Positions 43,499-52,335 are shown, counted from the stretch's first letter. The stretch is DNA of 55,742 nt from Lentibacillus populi (GCA_014642895.1 BMJD01000031.1:1-55742), one strand, 5' to 3'. Numbers and translations: made by a program. Notes: generated by a model from the letters alone, not told the origin.

Positions 43499-44097
43499 TG
43501 CAATTCCATTGTAACCAGAAAAACATCCTCATAGTCGGTAGCCTGCTGAATATCTTGCTCAGTTTCAATGCTTTGATAGGTAGTTATTCCATTTTTATCA
43601 GAATATACAGTAGAAGCAACGATTTTCTTCTTGTCTATAACAAGAGGCGCTGGTAATCCAGTTGGACCAGAGGCGTAAGACGTTGTTTCAATAGGAATAG
43701 CCTCTGATGTAAATGTTGATTGTTCGGCCGTATCTACCCCATTCGACATAATCGAGGAAGTCCATTGTACATGTTGATCGTCTATTTGCTGTGGAATGAA
43801 TATGATACGAACGGGATCTTGCCCTTTTGATGGATCAATCGCCGTATTGAAGTCCAGTACGTGCCGATTAAATGTGCCATTCGTATAATAATCAACTGTA
43901 CTATGTATTTCCTGAAGATCATCGTTATTTACTTCCAGGTCAAATGCGAATGCACCACCACTCATCAGATCAAGCAGGCCATTTTCAAATTCGGTTAAGT
44001 CAGCATCATTAAGCTGTGCATCCCCTTTTAGATCATTGCCACATGCGTTTAGGACAAAAACTAAACTTAACATAACCATTAAGCTAAATCGTTTCAT
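43495..44097 (-). CDS. Putative lipoprotein
   Basis: A 200-residue exported lipoprotein: basic start MKRF, a hydrophobic stretch and the lipobox LNAC with Cys19, to be modified and anchored to the outer face of the membrane. The mature part is acidic and beta-rich with no motif I recognise. AAGGGGC precedes the ATG. It is a single gene between the shared palindrome and the queT terminator. Confidence 0.8.
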   Translation of the reverse strand: MKRFSLMVMLSLVFVLNACGNDLKGDAQLNDADLTEFENGLLDLMSGGAFAFDLEVNNDDLQEIHSTVDYYTNGTFNRHVLDFNTAIDPSKGQDPVRIIFIPQQIDDQHVQWTSSIMSNGVDTAEQSTFTSEAIPIETTSYASGPTGLPAPLVIDKKKIVASTVYSDKNGITTYQSIETEQDIQQATDYEDVFLVTMELH

Positions 44098-44142
44098 GTA
44101 TTCAGCCCCTTATAAAAAAGTATAAATATCTCAAACAAAAAA

Positions 44143-44181
44143 GAAAATTATAGCCTGCTGTTCATTTAGATAGCAGGCTGC
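44143..44181 (-). terminator. Terminator of queT
   Basis: AGCCTGCT (44152-44159) pairs with AGCAGGCT (44172-44179), followed on the minus strand by ATAATTTTCTTTTTT. Confidence 0.75.
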
Positions 44182-44186
44182 GTTGA

Positions 44187-44678
44187 TTAAACCAATTTGC
44201 CAAATTGTACTTTCCTATTCAATGCATGCATAATTGGAATTCCGATTGCCATCACAACAATTTCTCCTGCAGCAGTTGTCAGCCAGGTGAGCAGGAATGG
44301 GAAATCCAAAGCTACGTACAATTCAAAGGCAATGATAAACATATTAAATGTGAATACAAGTGTATTAACAATCATAAGAGCTAAATGGTTTTTAATGAAT
44401 TTACCAAGCCAGATGGTAATTCCTAATGATAATGCTGAATGGGCCACACCAAACACCAAATCAAATACTCCTGTCGGGGAAAAGATGTTTGTTAACAGGA
44501 CACCTGTAACAATCCCGGCAAAATACTTTTTATTAAAGACAACCAGGTGATTGAACACCTCCGGGATACGAAACTGCACATTCGAAAAGGCGAGCGGCGG
44601 AAAGATTAGTAATACTAATGAGACCGCAACATAAAGCGCCGCAATCACCGCATTTATTACCAGCGTTTTTAATTTCAT
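44187..44678 (-). CDS. queT: QueT family queuosine-precursor transporter (ECF S component)
   Basis: A 163-residue, five- to six-helix membrane protein of the QueT family, the substrate-binding S component that works with a shared ECF energy module to import queuine precursors such as preQ1. Recognised segments are VSLVLLIFPPLAFSNVQFRI, PEVFNHLVVF and the C-terminal TTAAGEIVVMAIGIPIMHAL. The preQ1-I riboswitch directly upstream confirms the call. The start at 44678 (MKLKT) has AAGGAG 8 bases upstream, inside the riboswitch; a GTG at 44687 is too close. Confidence 0.92.
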   Translation of the reverse strand: MKLKTLVINAVIAALYVAVSLVLLIFPPLAFSNVQFRIPEVFNHLVVFNKKYFAGIVTGVLLTNIFSPTGVFDLVFGVAHSALSLGITIWLGKFIKNHLALMIVNTLVFTFNMFIIAFELYVALDFPFLLTWLTTAAGEIVVMAIGIPIMHALNRKVQFGKLV

Positions 44679-44688
44679 CTTAGTCACT

Positions 44689-44724
44689 CCTTAGTTTTTT
44701 ATCGTGGGATGGTTGCGAACCACG
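44689..44724 (-). promoter_or_regulatory. preQ1-I riboswitch
   Basis: Read on the minus strand: CGTGGTTCGCAACC, then ATCCCACG and ATAAAAAACTAAGG. Stem P1 (CGTGG/CCACG) and the A-rich tail AAAAAACTA that forms the pseudoknot match the type I class. The tail runs into the queT Shine-Dalgarno sequence (AAGGAG), so ligand binding should block ribosome access. Confidence 0.93.
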
Positions 44725-44898
44725 TGTTTGATACGGTTATCAAACCATTTCATTATAAATCTTTTTAAGAAAAAAGCAATAGTAATAATTAGTACCAGAT
44801 CATAATACTATGTGTTAAAATAAGTTTAAAAGCGTTATTCCTGAGTCGATATTGTACGTGATAGCAGGGATAAGCTCTTACAGAAGAGGGGGATCGTT

Positions 44899-45495
44899 AT
44901 GTATTATTTTGCAGCCTATGTTTTAAAAATAGTATTAAGCATTTTTGGCAGAATAAAAATTTATCATAAGGAAAATTTACCACAGTCTGGAGGGTATGTT
45001 ATAGCTTGCACACATACAGGCTGGGTAGATATATTGTGGCTAGGAGTATCCGTATTGCCAACGAAAATTCATTATATGGCGAAAAAGGAGTTATTCCAAG
45101 CTGGTTTGTTAAATTGGTTGATGAGAAAGTTAAATGCCTTTCCCGTGGATCGGGAAAATCCCGGTCCGAGCTCCATTAAAATCCCGCGTAGATTACTGGC
45201 GGAAGGGGAAGTTGTCGGTATATTTCCAAGTGGTACGAGAACAAGTGATGAAGTGCCTTTGAAAAGAGGGGCAGTAACCATTGCGAGTCATTCAAAGGTT
45301 CCAATTGTACCTGTTGCTTATGTCGGTCCAAATAACTTTAAAGATTTGTTCAAGCGTAAAAAGCCAAGTATTATCTTCGGAGAGCCAATCTTTTTAGATA
45401 CAGGGCTACCTAAAAAAGTTGCTTCTGAAGCGATGATGCATCAGCTGAATGATGAATTGAACAAATTGAAACAGGGACTTTATGGGTCAAGATGA
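44899..45495 (+). CDS. plsC: 1-acyl-sn-glycerol-3-phosphate acyltransferase
   Basis: A 198-residue membrane-associated acyltransferase that makes phosphatidic acid from lysophosphatidic acid. The catalytic HX4D is HTGWVD; the acceptor-binding motif is FPSGTRT, a normal variant of FPEGTR; VPIVPVAYVG follows. One N-terminal hydrophobic helix anchors it. GAGGGGG precedes the ATG. Length and motifs are standard for the family. The shared bidirectional terminator lies right after the stop. Confidence 0.9.
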   Translation: MYYFAAYVLKIVLSIFGRIKIYHKENLPQSGGYVIACTHTGWVDILWLGVSVLPTKIHYMAKKELFQAGLLNWLMRKLNAFPVDRENPGPSSIKIPRRLLAEGEVVGIFPSGTRTSDEVPLKRGAVTIASHSKVPIVPVAYVGPNNFKDLFKRKKPSIIFGEPIFLDTGLPKKVASEAMMHQLNDELNKLKQGLYGSR

Positions 45496-45544
45496 ATATA
45501 ACGCCCTGTCGCTTGAAACCATCTGAAGCGACAGGGCGTTATAT
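45496..45544. terminator. Bidirectional terminator between plsC and the TerC gene
   Basis: Perfect 19-base arms (45496-45514 and 45526-45544; core AACGCCCTGTCGCTT) around an 11-base loop, with AT flanks on both sides. Confidence 0.85.
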
Positions 45545-45551
45545 CGTTATA

Positions 45552-46310
45552 TTAAGAAGATCCTTCCTCAATGGAACCTTTCTGTGAGCTGCTCTTTCCT
45601 GAAACAAACCATCCAATGACTGCTATAGCAAGAAGGATTCCCCAGAAGGTAATTTTCCAGCCAGTGCTATGGGCAAAGTGCTCATCCAGGATGCCTACAT
45701 CCTTGTGACCAAGCGTAATAACAGCGAGTTTTACGCCAACCCAAGCAACAATTAAATAAGCTGTTGTTTCCAGCCCGGGGCGCTTGTCTAGAAGTGTAAC
45801 AAACCAGTTTGCAGCAAACTTGATTAAGATTAAACCAGCAATCCCCGCAATAACTACAATTATAAATTGACCTCCGTCCATCCCGCCAAACGTCGGTAAC
45901 GGTGTTTCAGGAAGGACTACGGCAAGTGCAACAGCTGCAAGAATCGAGTCAATTGCAAAGGCAAGATCGGCAACACCAATTTTGGCTACTGTAGGCCAAA
46001 AACCATTCCCGGTTGATACTTCTTTCTTCTTTTCCTTTCCAAATACATGCTTTAAACCCAAGTAAATAAGATAGGCTGCACCAATTGCTTGGACCTGCCA
46101 CACATTTACTAGAAAAGATATCGCAAATAGGGCTGCGAACCTGAAAATAAACGCACCGATAATACCATAATTTATGGCACGTTTCTTTTGTTCATCTGGC
46201 AGGTGTTTAGCAATTACTGCCAGAACGAGTGCGTTGTCAGCAGATAATATACCCTCTAATCCGATTAGTACTAATAATGTCCATCCATATTCCAGCCAAA
46301 GTGAATCCAT
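45552..46310 (-). CDS. TerC family membrane protein (YkoY/MeeF-like, manganese-linked)
   Basis: A 252-residue TerC protein with about seven helices. The two conserved acidic membrane motifs are present: EGILSADNALVLAV near residue 20 and VADLAFAIDSILAAVA near residue 115. TerC proteins behind yybP-ykoY riboswitches export Mn2+ or load it onto secreted enzymes, which fits the Mn riboswitch upstream. The start at 46310 has GGGAGCAG upstream; an ATG seven codons earlier is less well placed. The mntH importer in this window is the counterpart of this gene. Confidence 0.88.
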   Translation of the reverse strand: MDSLWLEYGWTLLVLIGLEGILSADNALVLAVIAKHLPDEQKKRAINYGIIGAFIFRFAALFAISFLVNVWQVQAIGAAYLIYLGLKHVFGKEKKKEVSTGNGFWPTVAKIGVADLAFAIDSILAAVALAVVLPETPLPTFGGMDGGQFIIVVIAGIAGLILIKFAANWFVTLLDKRPGLETTAYLIVAWVGVKLAVITLGHKDVGILDEHFAHSTGWKITFWGILLAIAVIGWFVSGKSSSQKGSIEEGSS

Positions 46311-46333
46311 ATCGACTGCTCCCTTCTCCAAAT

Positions 46334-46375
46334 AAAAAAATAGAGGCTTCTACCAGTTAATATGGTAAAGGCCTC
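46334..46375 (-). terminator. Second terminator in the TerC leader
   Basis: GAGGCCTTTACCA and TGGTAGAAGCCTC form a hairpin followed by TATTTTTTT on the minus strand. Its 5' arm can instead pair with the 3' arm of the first terminator (CCTTTACC with GGTAAAGG). Confidence 0.75.
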
Positions 46376-46416
46376 AAAAAAAATACAAGACCTTTACCAC
46401 ATTGGCAAAGGTCTTG
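46376..46416 (-). terminator. First terminator in the TerC leader, riboswitch expression platform
   Basis: CAAGACCTTTGCC and GGTAAAGGTCTTG form a hairpin followed by GTATTTTTTTT. Its 5' arm overlaps the 3' end of the yybP-ykoY aptamer (GCAAGACC), so aptamer closure and termination exclude each other. Confidence 0.85.
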
Positions 46417-46503
46417 CTAACAACGCCGTAAGTTGCCGGTAAAGCCGAGAGTCTAAAACGCACTCTGTAATGACGACTTTACTGTTAAAGCTACTCCCCT
46501 TTG
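46410..46503 (-). promoter_or_regulatory. yybP-ykoY manganese riboswitch
   Basis: On the minus strand it starts AAAGGGGAGTAGC, has GTCGTCATTACAGAG, then CGGCTTTACCGGCAAC, and ends GTTGTTAGCAAGACC. These are the conserved blocks of the yybP-ykoY class, which senses Mn2+ and turns on Mn exporters of the TerC family. The class and the gene downstream agree. Confidence 0.93.
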
Positions 46504-46541
46504 AAAATCTACTTTTATTTAACCATTTTTCTGAGAATATG

Positions 46542-47327
46542 TCAATTCGTAATGTAACCTTCTTTTGCCTCGATCATAATAGTCGTTTGTTGTAACGGGG
46601 CATTTTGATAGCTCTCTATCACCCCTTTTTCCAAAATAGATTCTTTCGTTACTGTTTTTTGTTTTAGCATAACGTCTACAGAACCGTTAAAGGGGAACAC
46701 GTCCATCATGATAGTCTGATCGTTCATCCAAGCGACTTCTGCCTTTTTCTGTTTTAAGAAAGCAAATGAATCGGGGATAGGAATACCATCCTTAAAAAAA
46801 GGGTGTTCCTGTTCTTTGGCAGCTCCAGGTTCATTCAAACAAATATACAATGATACATTATCACAAAATTGCAGCAGCCCGTAATGAAAGTCGAAGCTTG
46901 CTTGGTCGAATGCGGGTAGTGATTGTTTGATCCGCTGCTGTCGCCTCTTTTCATGCTGAACAAATAACCGTGCTTCTTCTAGTGTGCTATTCTCCAAAAA
47001 GCGCGTGTAATGCCGGCTGCATAATAGACCTGCATAGGTATCGTTTTGTTCAACCTCATCAATTCCATGTTTGTAAAAAACGGTTTTCGGAAGTTCGGGG
47101 AAATCCAAGAATGTATATGGCCTGTTGCTTTTATCATTCCAGAATGGTTGTTTGTCTAGAAGTCTCCAGCCAAGATCATGATGATAAATAGCAAATTCAA
47201 CTGCTTTTCTTACCCTATCTCCCTGAAAAAGTGCCTCTTGCCAATTCGCCGCGAGCTTGCCAGATATATGGGCATGGTTATCCTGTTCGATTAAAATATA
47301 ACGATCCGAGTGATCCCGCACAATCAA
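46542..47327 (-). CDS. DUF3891 family protein
   Basis: A 261-residue protein of the DUF3891 family, with an HD-like helical core (FAIYHHDLGWRLLD and FCDNVSLYICLN) that may bind a metal. The function is not known. The start is TTG at 47327 with GGGTGG upstream. No membrane segments or signal peptide are seen. It lies upstream of the TerC riboswitch and is transcribed in the same direction, but the leader and its terminators separate them. Confidence 0.82.
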   Translation of the reverse strand: MIVRDHSDRYILIEQDNHAHISGKLAANWQEALFQGDRVRKAVEFAIYHHDLGWRLLDKQPFWNDKSNRPYTFLDFPELPKTVFYKHGIDEVEQNDTYAGLLCSRHYTRFLENSTLEEARLFVQHEKRRQQRIKQSLPAFDQASFDFHYGLLQFCDNVSLYICLNEPGAAKEQEHPFFKDGIPIPDSFAFLKQKKAEVAWMNDQTIMMDVFPFNGSVDVMLKQKTVTKESILEKGVIESYQNAPLQQTTIMIEAKEGYITN

Positions 47328-47549
47328 GTTTATCCACCCTTTCCACCCCGCATTTTAAATTATTATAGCTCATTGCGTTTGTACCGTTCAAGCTGTACCG
47401 AAGATGTTAATAAAACAGCTAGCTATAAGTCAACCAGCAACAAAATCTTCTATAAACCTCGCTCCAACCCGGAAAAGTCTAGTTACTACATAATTTTTCT
47501 ACTGTCACGGAACACTATAAAAAAATAAACAACGAGGAGGCTAAACGAC

Positions 47550-49184
47550 TTGAAGGCTTCGGATTTATTTGTAAGGTGTTTAGAGAATGAGGGCGTAAAA
47601 TATATTTTTGGTATTCCTGGTGAGGAAAATACGGATCTGGTTGATTCGCTCATTGGTTCTAATATTGAATTTATTGTTGTTCATCATGAACAAGCAGCAG
47701 CGTTTATGGCAGATGTCTACGGCCGACTTACCGGGAATCCTGGCGTTTGTTTAGCTACACTTGGGCCAGGTGCCACCAATCTGCTGACAGGAATTGGTGA
47801 TGCTTATCTTGATCATGCGCCAGTTGTTGCCATTACAGGACAGGCCTGGCTTGAACGTATTCATAAGGAATCACATCAATATGTAGATATTATCGGTGTT
47901 TTTGAAGAAATAACGAAATGGAATCAGCAAATACGCGTTGCCCACACCATTCCGGAAATTATTCGGAAAGCATTTAAGACTGCTGTTTTGGAAAAGCCTG
48001 GTGCCGTTCATATTGAGCTTCCCGAGGATATTGCCATGACGGACACGAATGGGGAGGTGCTCCCTGTCACACCATTGCCAATATCACAACCGGCAGAGGA
48101 TGAGGTAAGAAAGGCTGCAGAGAAGATCAATCAAGCAAAAAAGCCAATAATCCTGGCTGGAAACGGTGTGTTTCGCAATGATGCAGCCAAAGCATTAAGA
48201 GAATTTGCTGAAGCTAAAAATATTCCAGTTGTAAACACGTTTATGGCAAAGGGCATTCTCCCATCCGATCATCCGCTGACATTGTATACGGTTGGGATGC
48301 AGTCGAAAGACTATGTGCTGTGCGGCTTCGATCTTGCCGATTGTATTATCACAGTTGGATATGATTTTGTCGAGTATCTGCCAAAATACTGGAATGATGA
48401 GGCAATGAATAAAATTGTTCATATTGACAGTCTACCTGCAGAAATTGATGCCTATTATCCACTTGAGGCAGAGTTAGTAGGAAATGTAGGGGAGTCGTTA
48501 AAAGCATTAAGCCCCCATGTGAAAGCAAAAGAACTTTGGCCAGAAGTGAAAGCGTTGAAATCACAGCTTGTAGAAAAACTTCATGCATCTGATGAAGTAT
48601 CAAGTAGTCCTGTGAAACCACAACGTATTATTGCTGATCTGAAAAAGGCAGAAAAAGGCGAAGCAATTGTTATTTCCGATGTCGGAGCACATAAATTATG
48701 GGTTGCTCGTCTGTATCAGCCGGAAAAACCGAATCATACGATCATTTCGAATGGCTGGGCAGCCATGGGTATTGCTGTTCCAGGGGCAATTGCAGCAAAA
48801 CTTGCGAATCCGGATAAACCAGTAGTTGCTGTTACGGGTGATGGCGCTTTTCTAATGAATGGTGTTGAGTTAGCAACAGCAAAGCGGCTCGGGGTAGCTA
48901 TGGTAATCGTTATTTTCCACGATGAAAAATATGGATTGATCGAATGGAAGCAGCTGAATAAATATGACCGGACAAATGCGATTGCTTTTACCGATCCAGA
49001 CTTTTTAACGTTCGCTAAGAGCTTTGGTTGTAAGGGGATTAAGGTAAAACATTCAGATGAACTATTACCTGCCTTGGAAGAGGCACTTGCCAGCGAAACG
49101 ATTGTATTAGTTGATGTAGATGTAGATTACTCAGAAAATGTCGAGCTAACCAAAACACTTGGTGATTATATTTGTAAACTATAA
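47550..49184 (+). CDS. alsS: Acetolactate synthase large subunit (AlsS-like)
   Basis: A 544-residue thiamine-diphosphate enzyme that condenses two pyruvates to 2-acetolactate. The catalytic Glu47 is in VVHHEQAAAF, the ThDP motif GDGAFLMNGVELATAKR is near residue 430, and the C-terminal VDVDVDYSENVEL is like that of B. subtilis AlsS. There is no ilvN-type regulatory subunit or alsD next to it. The start is TTG at 47550 after GAGGAGG. It is followed 73 bases later by an aldehyde dehydrogenase gene in the same direction, an arrangement that hints at a catabolic role. The exact substrate is not proven. Confidence 0.85.
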   Translation: MKASDLFVRCLENEGVKYIFGIPGEENTDLVDSLIGSNIEFIVVHHEQAAAFMADVYGRLTGNPGVCLATLGPGATNLLTGIGDAYLDHAPVVAITGQAWLERIHKESHQYVDIIGVFEEITKWNQQIRVAHTIPEIIRKAFKTAVLEKPGAVHIELPEDIAMTDTNGEVLPVTPLPISQPAEDEVRKAAEKINQAKKPIILAGNGVFRNDAAKALREFAEAKNIPVVNTFMAKGILPSDHPLTLYTVGMQSKDYVLCGFDLADCIITVGYDFVEYLPKYWNDEAMNKIVHIDSLPAEIDAYYPLEAELVGNVGESLKALSPHVKAKELWPEVKALKSQLVEKLHASDEVSSSPVKPQRIIADLKKAEKGEAIVISDVGAHKLWVARLYQPEKPNHTIISNGWAAMGIAVPGAIAAKLANPDKPVVAVTGDGAFLMNGVELATAKRLGVAMVIVIFHDEKYGLIEWKQLNKYDRTNAIAFTDPDFLTFAKSFGCKGIKVKHSDELLPALEEALASETIVLVDVDVDYSENVELTKTLGDYICKL

Positions 49185-49257
49185 TGCTAAGAGGCTGCAC
49201 AAACCCCGTAATATTATTCGGGAAGTGACAGCACCTCAAGAATGGGAGGAACGCAAG

Positions 49258-50688
49258 ATGACAAAGAAGTGGCAATTGTGGATTGGCGGGAAATGGCGGG
49301 AAGCCAAGGCATATGAACCTTTAAATAACCCGCATACGGAAGAAGAACTGGCACAAATTGGACAAGCGGAACCGGAGGATGCTGTGGAAGCCATTGTGGA
49401 GGCGCACGCTGCTTTTCAAAAATTCCGGTCCTACCCTGCACATGCACGCGCGAAAATTTTAGCTAAAGTTGTAACGATTATGGAAGAGCGCAGTGATGAG
49501 TGTGCCAAAATTATTGCGCTGGAGGGTGCTAAATCAATCCGCAATGCTCAGGAGGAAATAAGCCGTACTGTACAAACCTATCGTTTTTCCGCAGAGGCGG
49601 CCAAGAGCAATTACGGTGAACGAATTCCCATGGATGCGGCAGAGGGTGGCGAAAACCGTTTTGGTTTTACTAAACGAACCCCAATCGGTGTAGTAACAGC
49701 GATAACACCGTTTAATTTTCCATTTAATCTTGTTGCCCATAAAGTCGGACCCGCAATCGCTGCTGGGAATTCCATTGTGTTAAAACCCGCAGAACAAACC
49801 CCGTTAAGTTCATTGTTTCTTGCTGAGGTATTTAAGGAGGCTGGTCTTCCGGATGGGGTCTTGAATATTATTCCGGGTAAAGGGGATGTGCTAAGTGAGG
49901 CATTAACCACCCATCCACACGTAAAAAAGGTAACCTTTACCGGTAGCGTTGAGGTTGGGCATCTGATCCAGCAGCAAGCCGGCTTCCGGAAGCTGACACT
50001 TGAGCTTGGATCGAATTCTCCTTTTATTATTGACGAAGGGGTAGATATTGATAAAATCACTGAACGCAGTGTAATGGGGGCTTTTTCCTACAATGGTCAG
50101 GTATGTATTTCGGTTCAGCGAATCTATGTTCACCAATCATTGTATCACGACTTTTTAGAACGGTTTGTCACCCGAACGAAACAGCTGGTCGTTGGTTCAC
50201 CGCTTGATGAGAAAACCAATATAACAGCAGTTATTTCAAAAAAATCGCTGGAACGCCTGCAAAGCTGGCTGACCGAAGCTGTGGAGGAAGGTGCTAAAAT
50301 TGAATGTGGCGGCAATGTAAAGGGAAACGTTATGATGCCAACTGTTCTGACAAATGTAAATCGTGATTCCAAGGTATCCCGCTTTGAAGTTTTTGGTCCA
50401 ATTGTCTGTATTTCTCCGTTCGATACGTTGGACGATGCGATTAATGAAGCCAATGATTCCCGGTATGGATTAAATTCAGGCGTTATGACTCCAAGCCTAG
50501 AGCGGGCGTTTTATGCGGCTGAACGTTTGGAAACAGGAGGCGTTATTGTAAATGATATTCCAACATACCGAATCGATAACATGCCTTACGGTGGCTGGAA
50601 GGACAGTGGTGTCGGCAGAGAGGGAGTCAAATATGCAATGGAAGAAATGATGGAGCAGAAATTTATCAGTATAAAAACAGGTGAATAA
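49258..50688 (+). CDS. Aldehyde dehydrogenase family protein
   Basis: A 476-residue NAD(P)-dependent aldehyde dehydrogenase. The catalytic Cys283 is in YNGQVCISVQR, the general base Glu249 is in LTLELGSNSPF, the cofactor motif is VTFTGSVEVG, and the C-terminal SRYGLNSGVMT is intact. The N-terminus (KWQLWIGGKWREA) is similar to the lactaldehyde/glyceraldehyde-3-phosphate (non-phosphorylating) branch. The start at 49258 has GGGAGGAA 8 bases upstream; an upstream open frame to 49159 overlaps alsS and is rejected. It probably forms an operon with the acetolactate synthase; the substrate is unknown. Confidence 0.88.
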   Translation: MTKKWQLWIGGKWREAKAYEPLNNPHTEEELAQIGQAEPEDAVEAIVEAHAAFQKFRSYPAHARAKILAKVVTIMEERSDECAKIIALEGAKSIRNAQEEISRTVQTYRFSAEAAKSNYGERIPMDAAEGGENRFGFTKRTPIGVVTAITPFNFPFNLVAHKVGPAIAAGNSIVLKPAEQTPLSSLFLAEVFKEAGLPDGVLNIIPGKGDVLSEALTTHPHVKKVTFTGSVEVGHLIQQQAGFRKLTLELGSNSPFIIDEGVDIDKITERSVMGAFSYNGQVCISVQRIYVHQSLYHDFLERFVTRTKQLVVGSPLDEKTNITAVISKKSLERLQSWLTEAVEEGAKIECGGNVKGNVMMPTVLTNVNRDSKVSRFEVFGPIVCISPFDTLDDAINEANDSRYGLNSGVMTPSLERAFYAAERLETGGVIVNDIPTYRIDNMPYGGWKDSGVGREGVKYAMEEMMEQKFISIKTGE

Positions 50689-50701
50689 TTGGGCGAAGTC
50701 A

Positions 50702-50747
50702 GTCCCGGTGACTTTATGCTTTATAAGTCACGGGACTTGCGTTTTTT
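50702..50747 (+). terminator. Terminator after the aldehyde dehydrogenase gene
   Basis: GTCCCGGTGACTT and AAGTCACGGGAC form a 12-bp stem with one bulged base, followed by TTGCGTTTTTT. Confidence 0.85.
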
Positions 50748-50842
50748 AGGCAAAAAACAGATTACTTTCTATGTTATACTATATCTGTACAATCATATAC
50801 TTATAGTGAAAAAAAATAGCTGCTTGAGAGAGGATGGAAGAA

Positions 50843-51391
50843 ATGGTACCGACTATTATCGTGATTGCAGTTGTGGTTATCATTGTAATTTTTTCCATTG
50901 TGTCCTATAACGGGTTGGTGAAATACCGTAATTGGGTACAAGAGGCATGGAGTCAAATTGACGTACAGTTAAAAAGACGTCATGATTTAATCCCTAATCT
51001 GGTGAACACGGTTAAAGGATATGCAAAGCATGAAAAGGAAACATTGGAAAAAGTTGTACAGGCCCGTAGTCAATTAGTAAATGGCACACCACAAGAGCGA
51101 ATTGAGGCAGATAATCAAATTGAAGGAGCATTAAAGTCAATTTTTGCATTATCGGAGTCATATCCGGATCTGAAGGCGAACGAGAATTTTCTTAATCTCC
51201 AGGAAGAATTGACAACGACGGAAAATAAAGTAGCCTATTCACGGCAGCTATACAATAAAACAGTAGCTGATTACAATATTAAACGGGAATCCTTTCCTAC
51301 TAATATACTGGCTGGAATGTTTCGTTTTGATAAGGAACAGCTATTATCGATTCCCGAAGCGGATCGCGAAGTACCAAATGTAACCTTTTAG
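50843..51391 (+). CDS. LemA family protein
   Basis: A 182-residue LemA protein: a single N-terminal membrane helix (TIIVIAVVVIIVIFSIV) and a soluble three-helix bundle with the family motif SQIDVQLKRRHDLIPNLVNT and FRFDKEQLL near the end. LemA proteins often lie next to HtpX-type proteases, as here, and the pair is thought to act in membrane-protein quality control. The start at 50843 is a normal distance after GAGAGG; an ATG at 50834 abuts it. Confidence 0.9.
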   Translation: MVPTIIVIAVVVIIVIFSIVSYNGLVKYRNWVQEAWSQIDVQLKRRHDLIPNLVNTVKGYAKHEKETLEKVVQARSQLVNGTPQERIEADNQIEGALKSIFALSESYPDLKANENFLNLQEELTTTENKVAYSRQLYNKTVADYNIKRESFPTNILAGMFRFDKEQLLSIPEADREVPNVTF

Positions 51392-51403
51392 TGGAGGAAA
51401 ATT

Positions 51404-52297
51404 ATGCTTTATAAACAAATATTGCAAAACAAGCGCAAAACGATCCTGCTGGTCACCGTATTTAGTGTGCTTGTGCTGGTAATTGGCTGGGCAATCGGCT
51501 ATCTGTTTAATAATGACTCCTGGTCGGGGTTAATCATTACGCTTATCATTCTAGCATTCTATGTACCGATTACCTACATGTCCGCAACATCACAGGTTTT
51601 GAGTATGTCCGGGGCGAAGGAAATAAAGCGTGAGGACAATCCACAACTTTTCGATGTTGTGGAGGAACTCTCACTGGCTGCCAGGATTCCGGTGCCAAAG
51701 GTTTATATTGTGAATGATCCGGCACCTAATGCATTTGCCACCGGAATAAAACCTGAGAAAAGCGCTGTTGCATTTACGACAGGTTTATTGGACAGGTTGA
51801 ATCGTGAAGAGTTGTCTGGTGTGGCAGCCCATGAAATTTCACATATACGGAATTATGATATTCGTCTGATGACACTCTGCATAGCACTAGTCGGTGTTAT
51901 TGTTTTAATTGCCCATTTTGGGTCGCGCATGCTATTTTTTAGTGGTGGCAGAAGGGGTGGCGGGGGAAATAAGAAGTCCAACCCTATTCTAATGATTATT
52001 GCACTGGTATTTGTTATTCTGGCACCGATTGCGGCTCAATTTGTGCAACTAGCTGTTTCCAGAAATCGTGAATATTTGGCTGATGCATCTGCAGTCGAAA
52101 TAACGCGCAATCCTAAGGGGCTGATTAATGCCTTAACGAAAATCAGCCAGAATCCACGAGATGTTAAAAACGCGAAAGAGGCAACAGCATCTATGTATAT
52201 TGCACGACCTTTAGGGAATAAGCGTAAAAAACGGGGCAGTCTATGGGCTACTCATCCACCAATAGAGAGTCGAATTGAACGACTGGAAAATATGTAA
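51404..52297 (+). CDS. htpX: Membrane zinc metalloprotease HtpX
   Basis: A 297-residue M48 protease. Two N-terminal helices (~14-32, 42-60) and two central ones flank the catalytic domain; the zinc ligands are His143 and His147 in HEISH and the Glu in NREYLADASAVE. HtpX degrades damaged membrane proteins. It begins 12 bases after the lemA-type gene with GGAGG upstream, so the two are co-transcribed. A terminator lies after the stop. Confidence 0.92.
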   Translation: MLYKQILQNKRKTILLVTVFSVLVLVIGWAIGYLFNNDSWSGLIITLIILAFYVPITYMSATSQVLSMSGAKEIKREDNPQLFDVVEELSLAARIPVPKVYIVNDPAPNAFATGIKPEKSAVAFTTGLLDRLNREELSGVAAHEISHIRNYDIRLMTLCIALVGVIVLIAHFGSRMLFFSGGRRGGGGNKKSNPILMIIALVFVILAPIAAQFVQLAVSRNREYLADASAVEITRNPKGLINALTKISQNPRDVKNAKEATASMYIARPLGNKRKKRGSLWATHPPIESRIERLENM

Positions 52298-52328
52298 AAA
52301 ACAGGAACAGTCTTAGGACTGTCCCTGT
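52296..52328 (-). terminator. Terminator of mntH
   Basis: ACAGGAACAGTC and GACTGTCCCTGT around TTAG. On the minus strand it is followed by a run of T, which fits termination of mntH. It may weakly terminate htpX from the other side. Confidence 0.75.
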
Positions 52329-52335
52329 ACTGCAG

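Noticed and set aside
49159-49257. N-terminal extension of the aldehyde dehydrogenase
   Set aside because: It overlaps the end of the acetolactate synthase gene and has no family similarity; GGGAGGAA precedes the ATG at 49258.
49611-50060. 149-codon minus-strand frame opposite the aldehyde dehydrogenase
   Set aside because: Shadow of conserved coding sequence; no start site and no motif.
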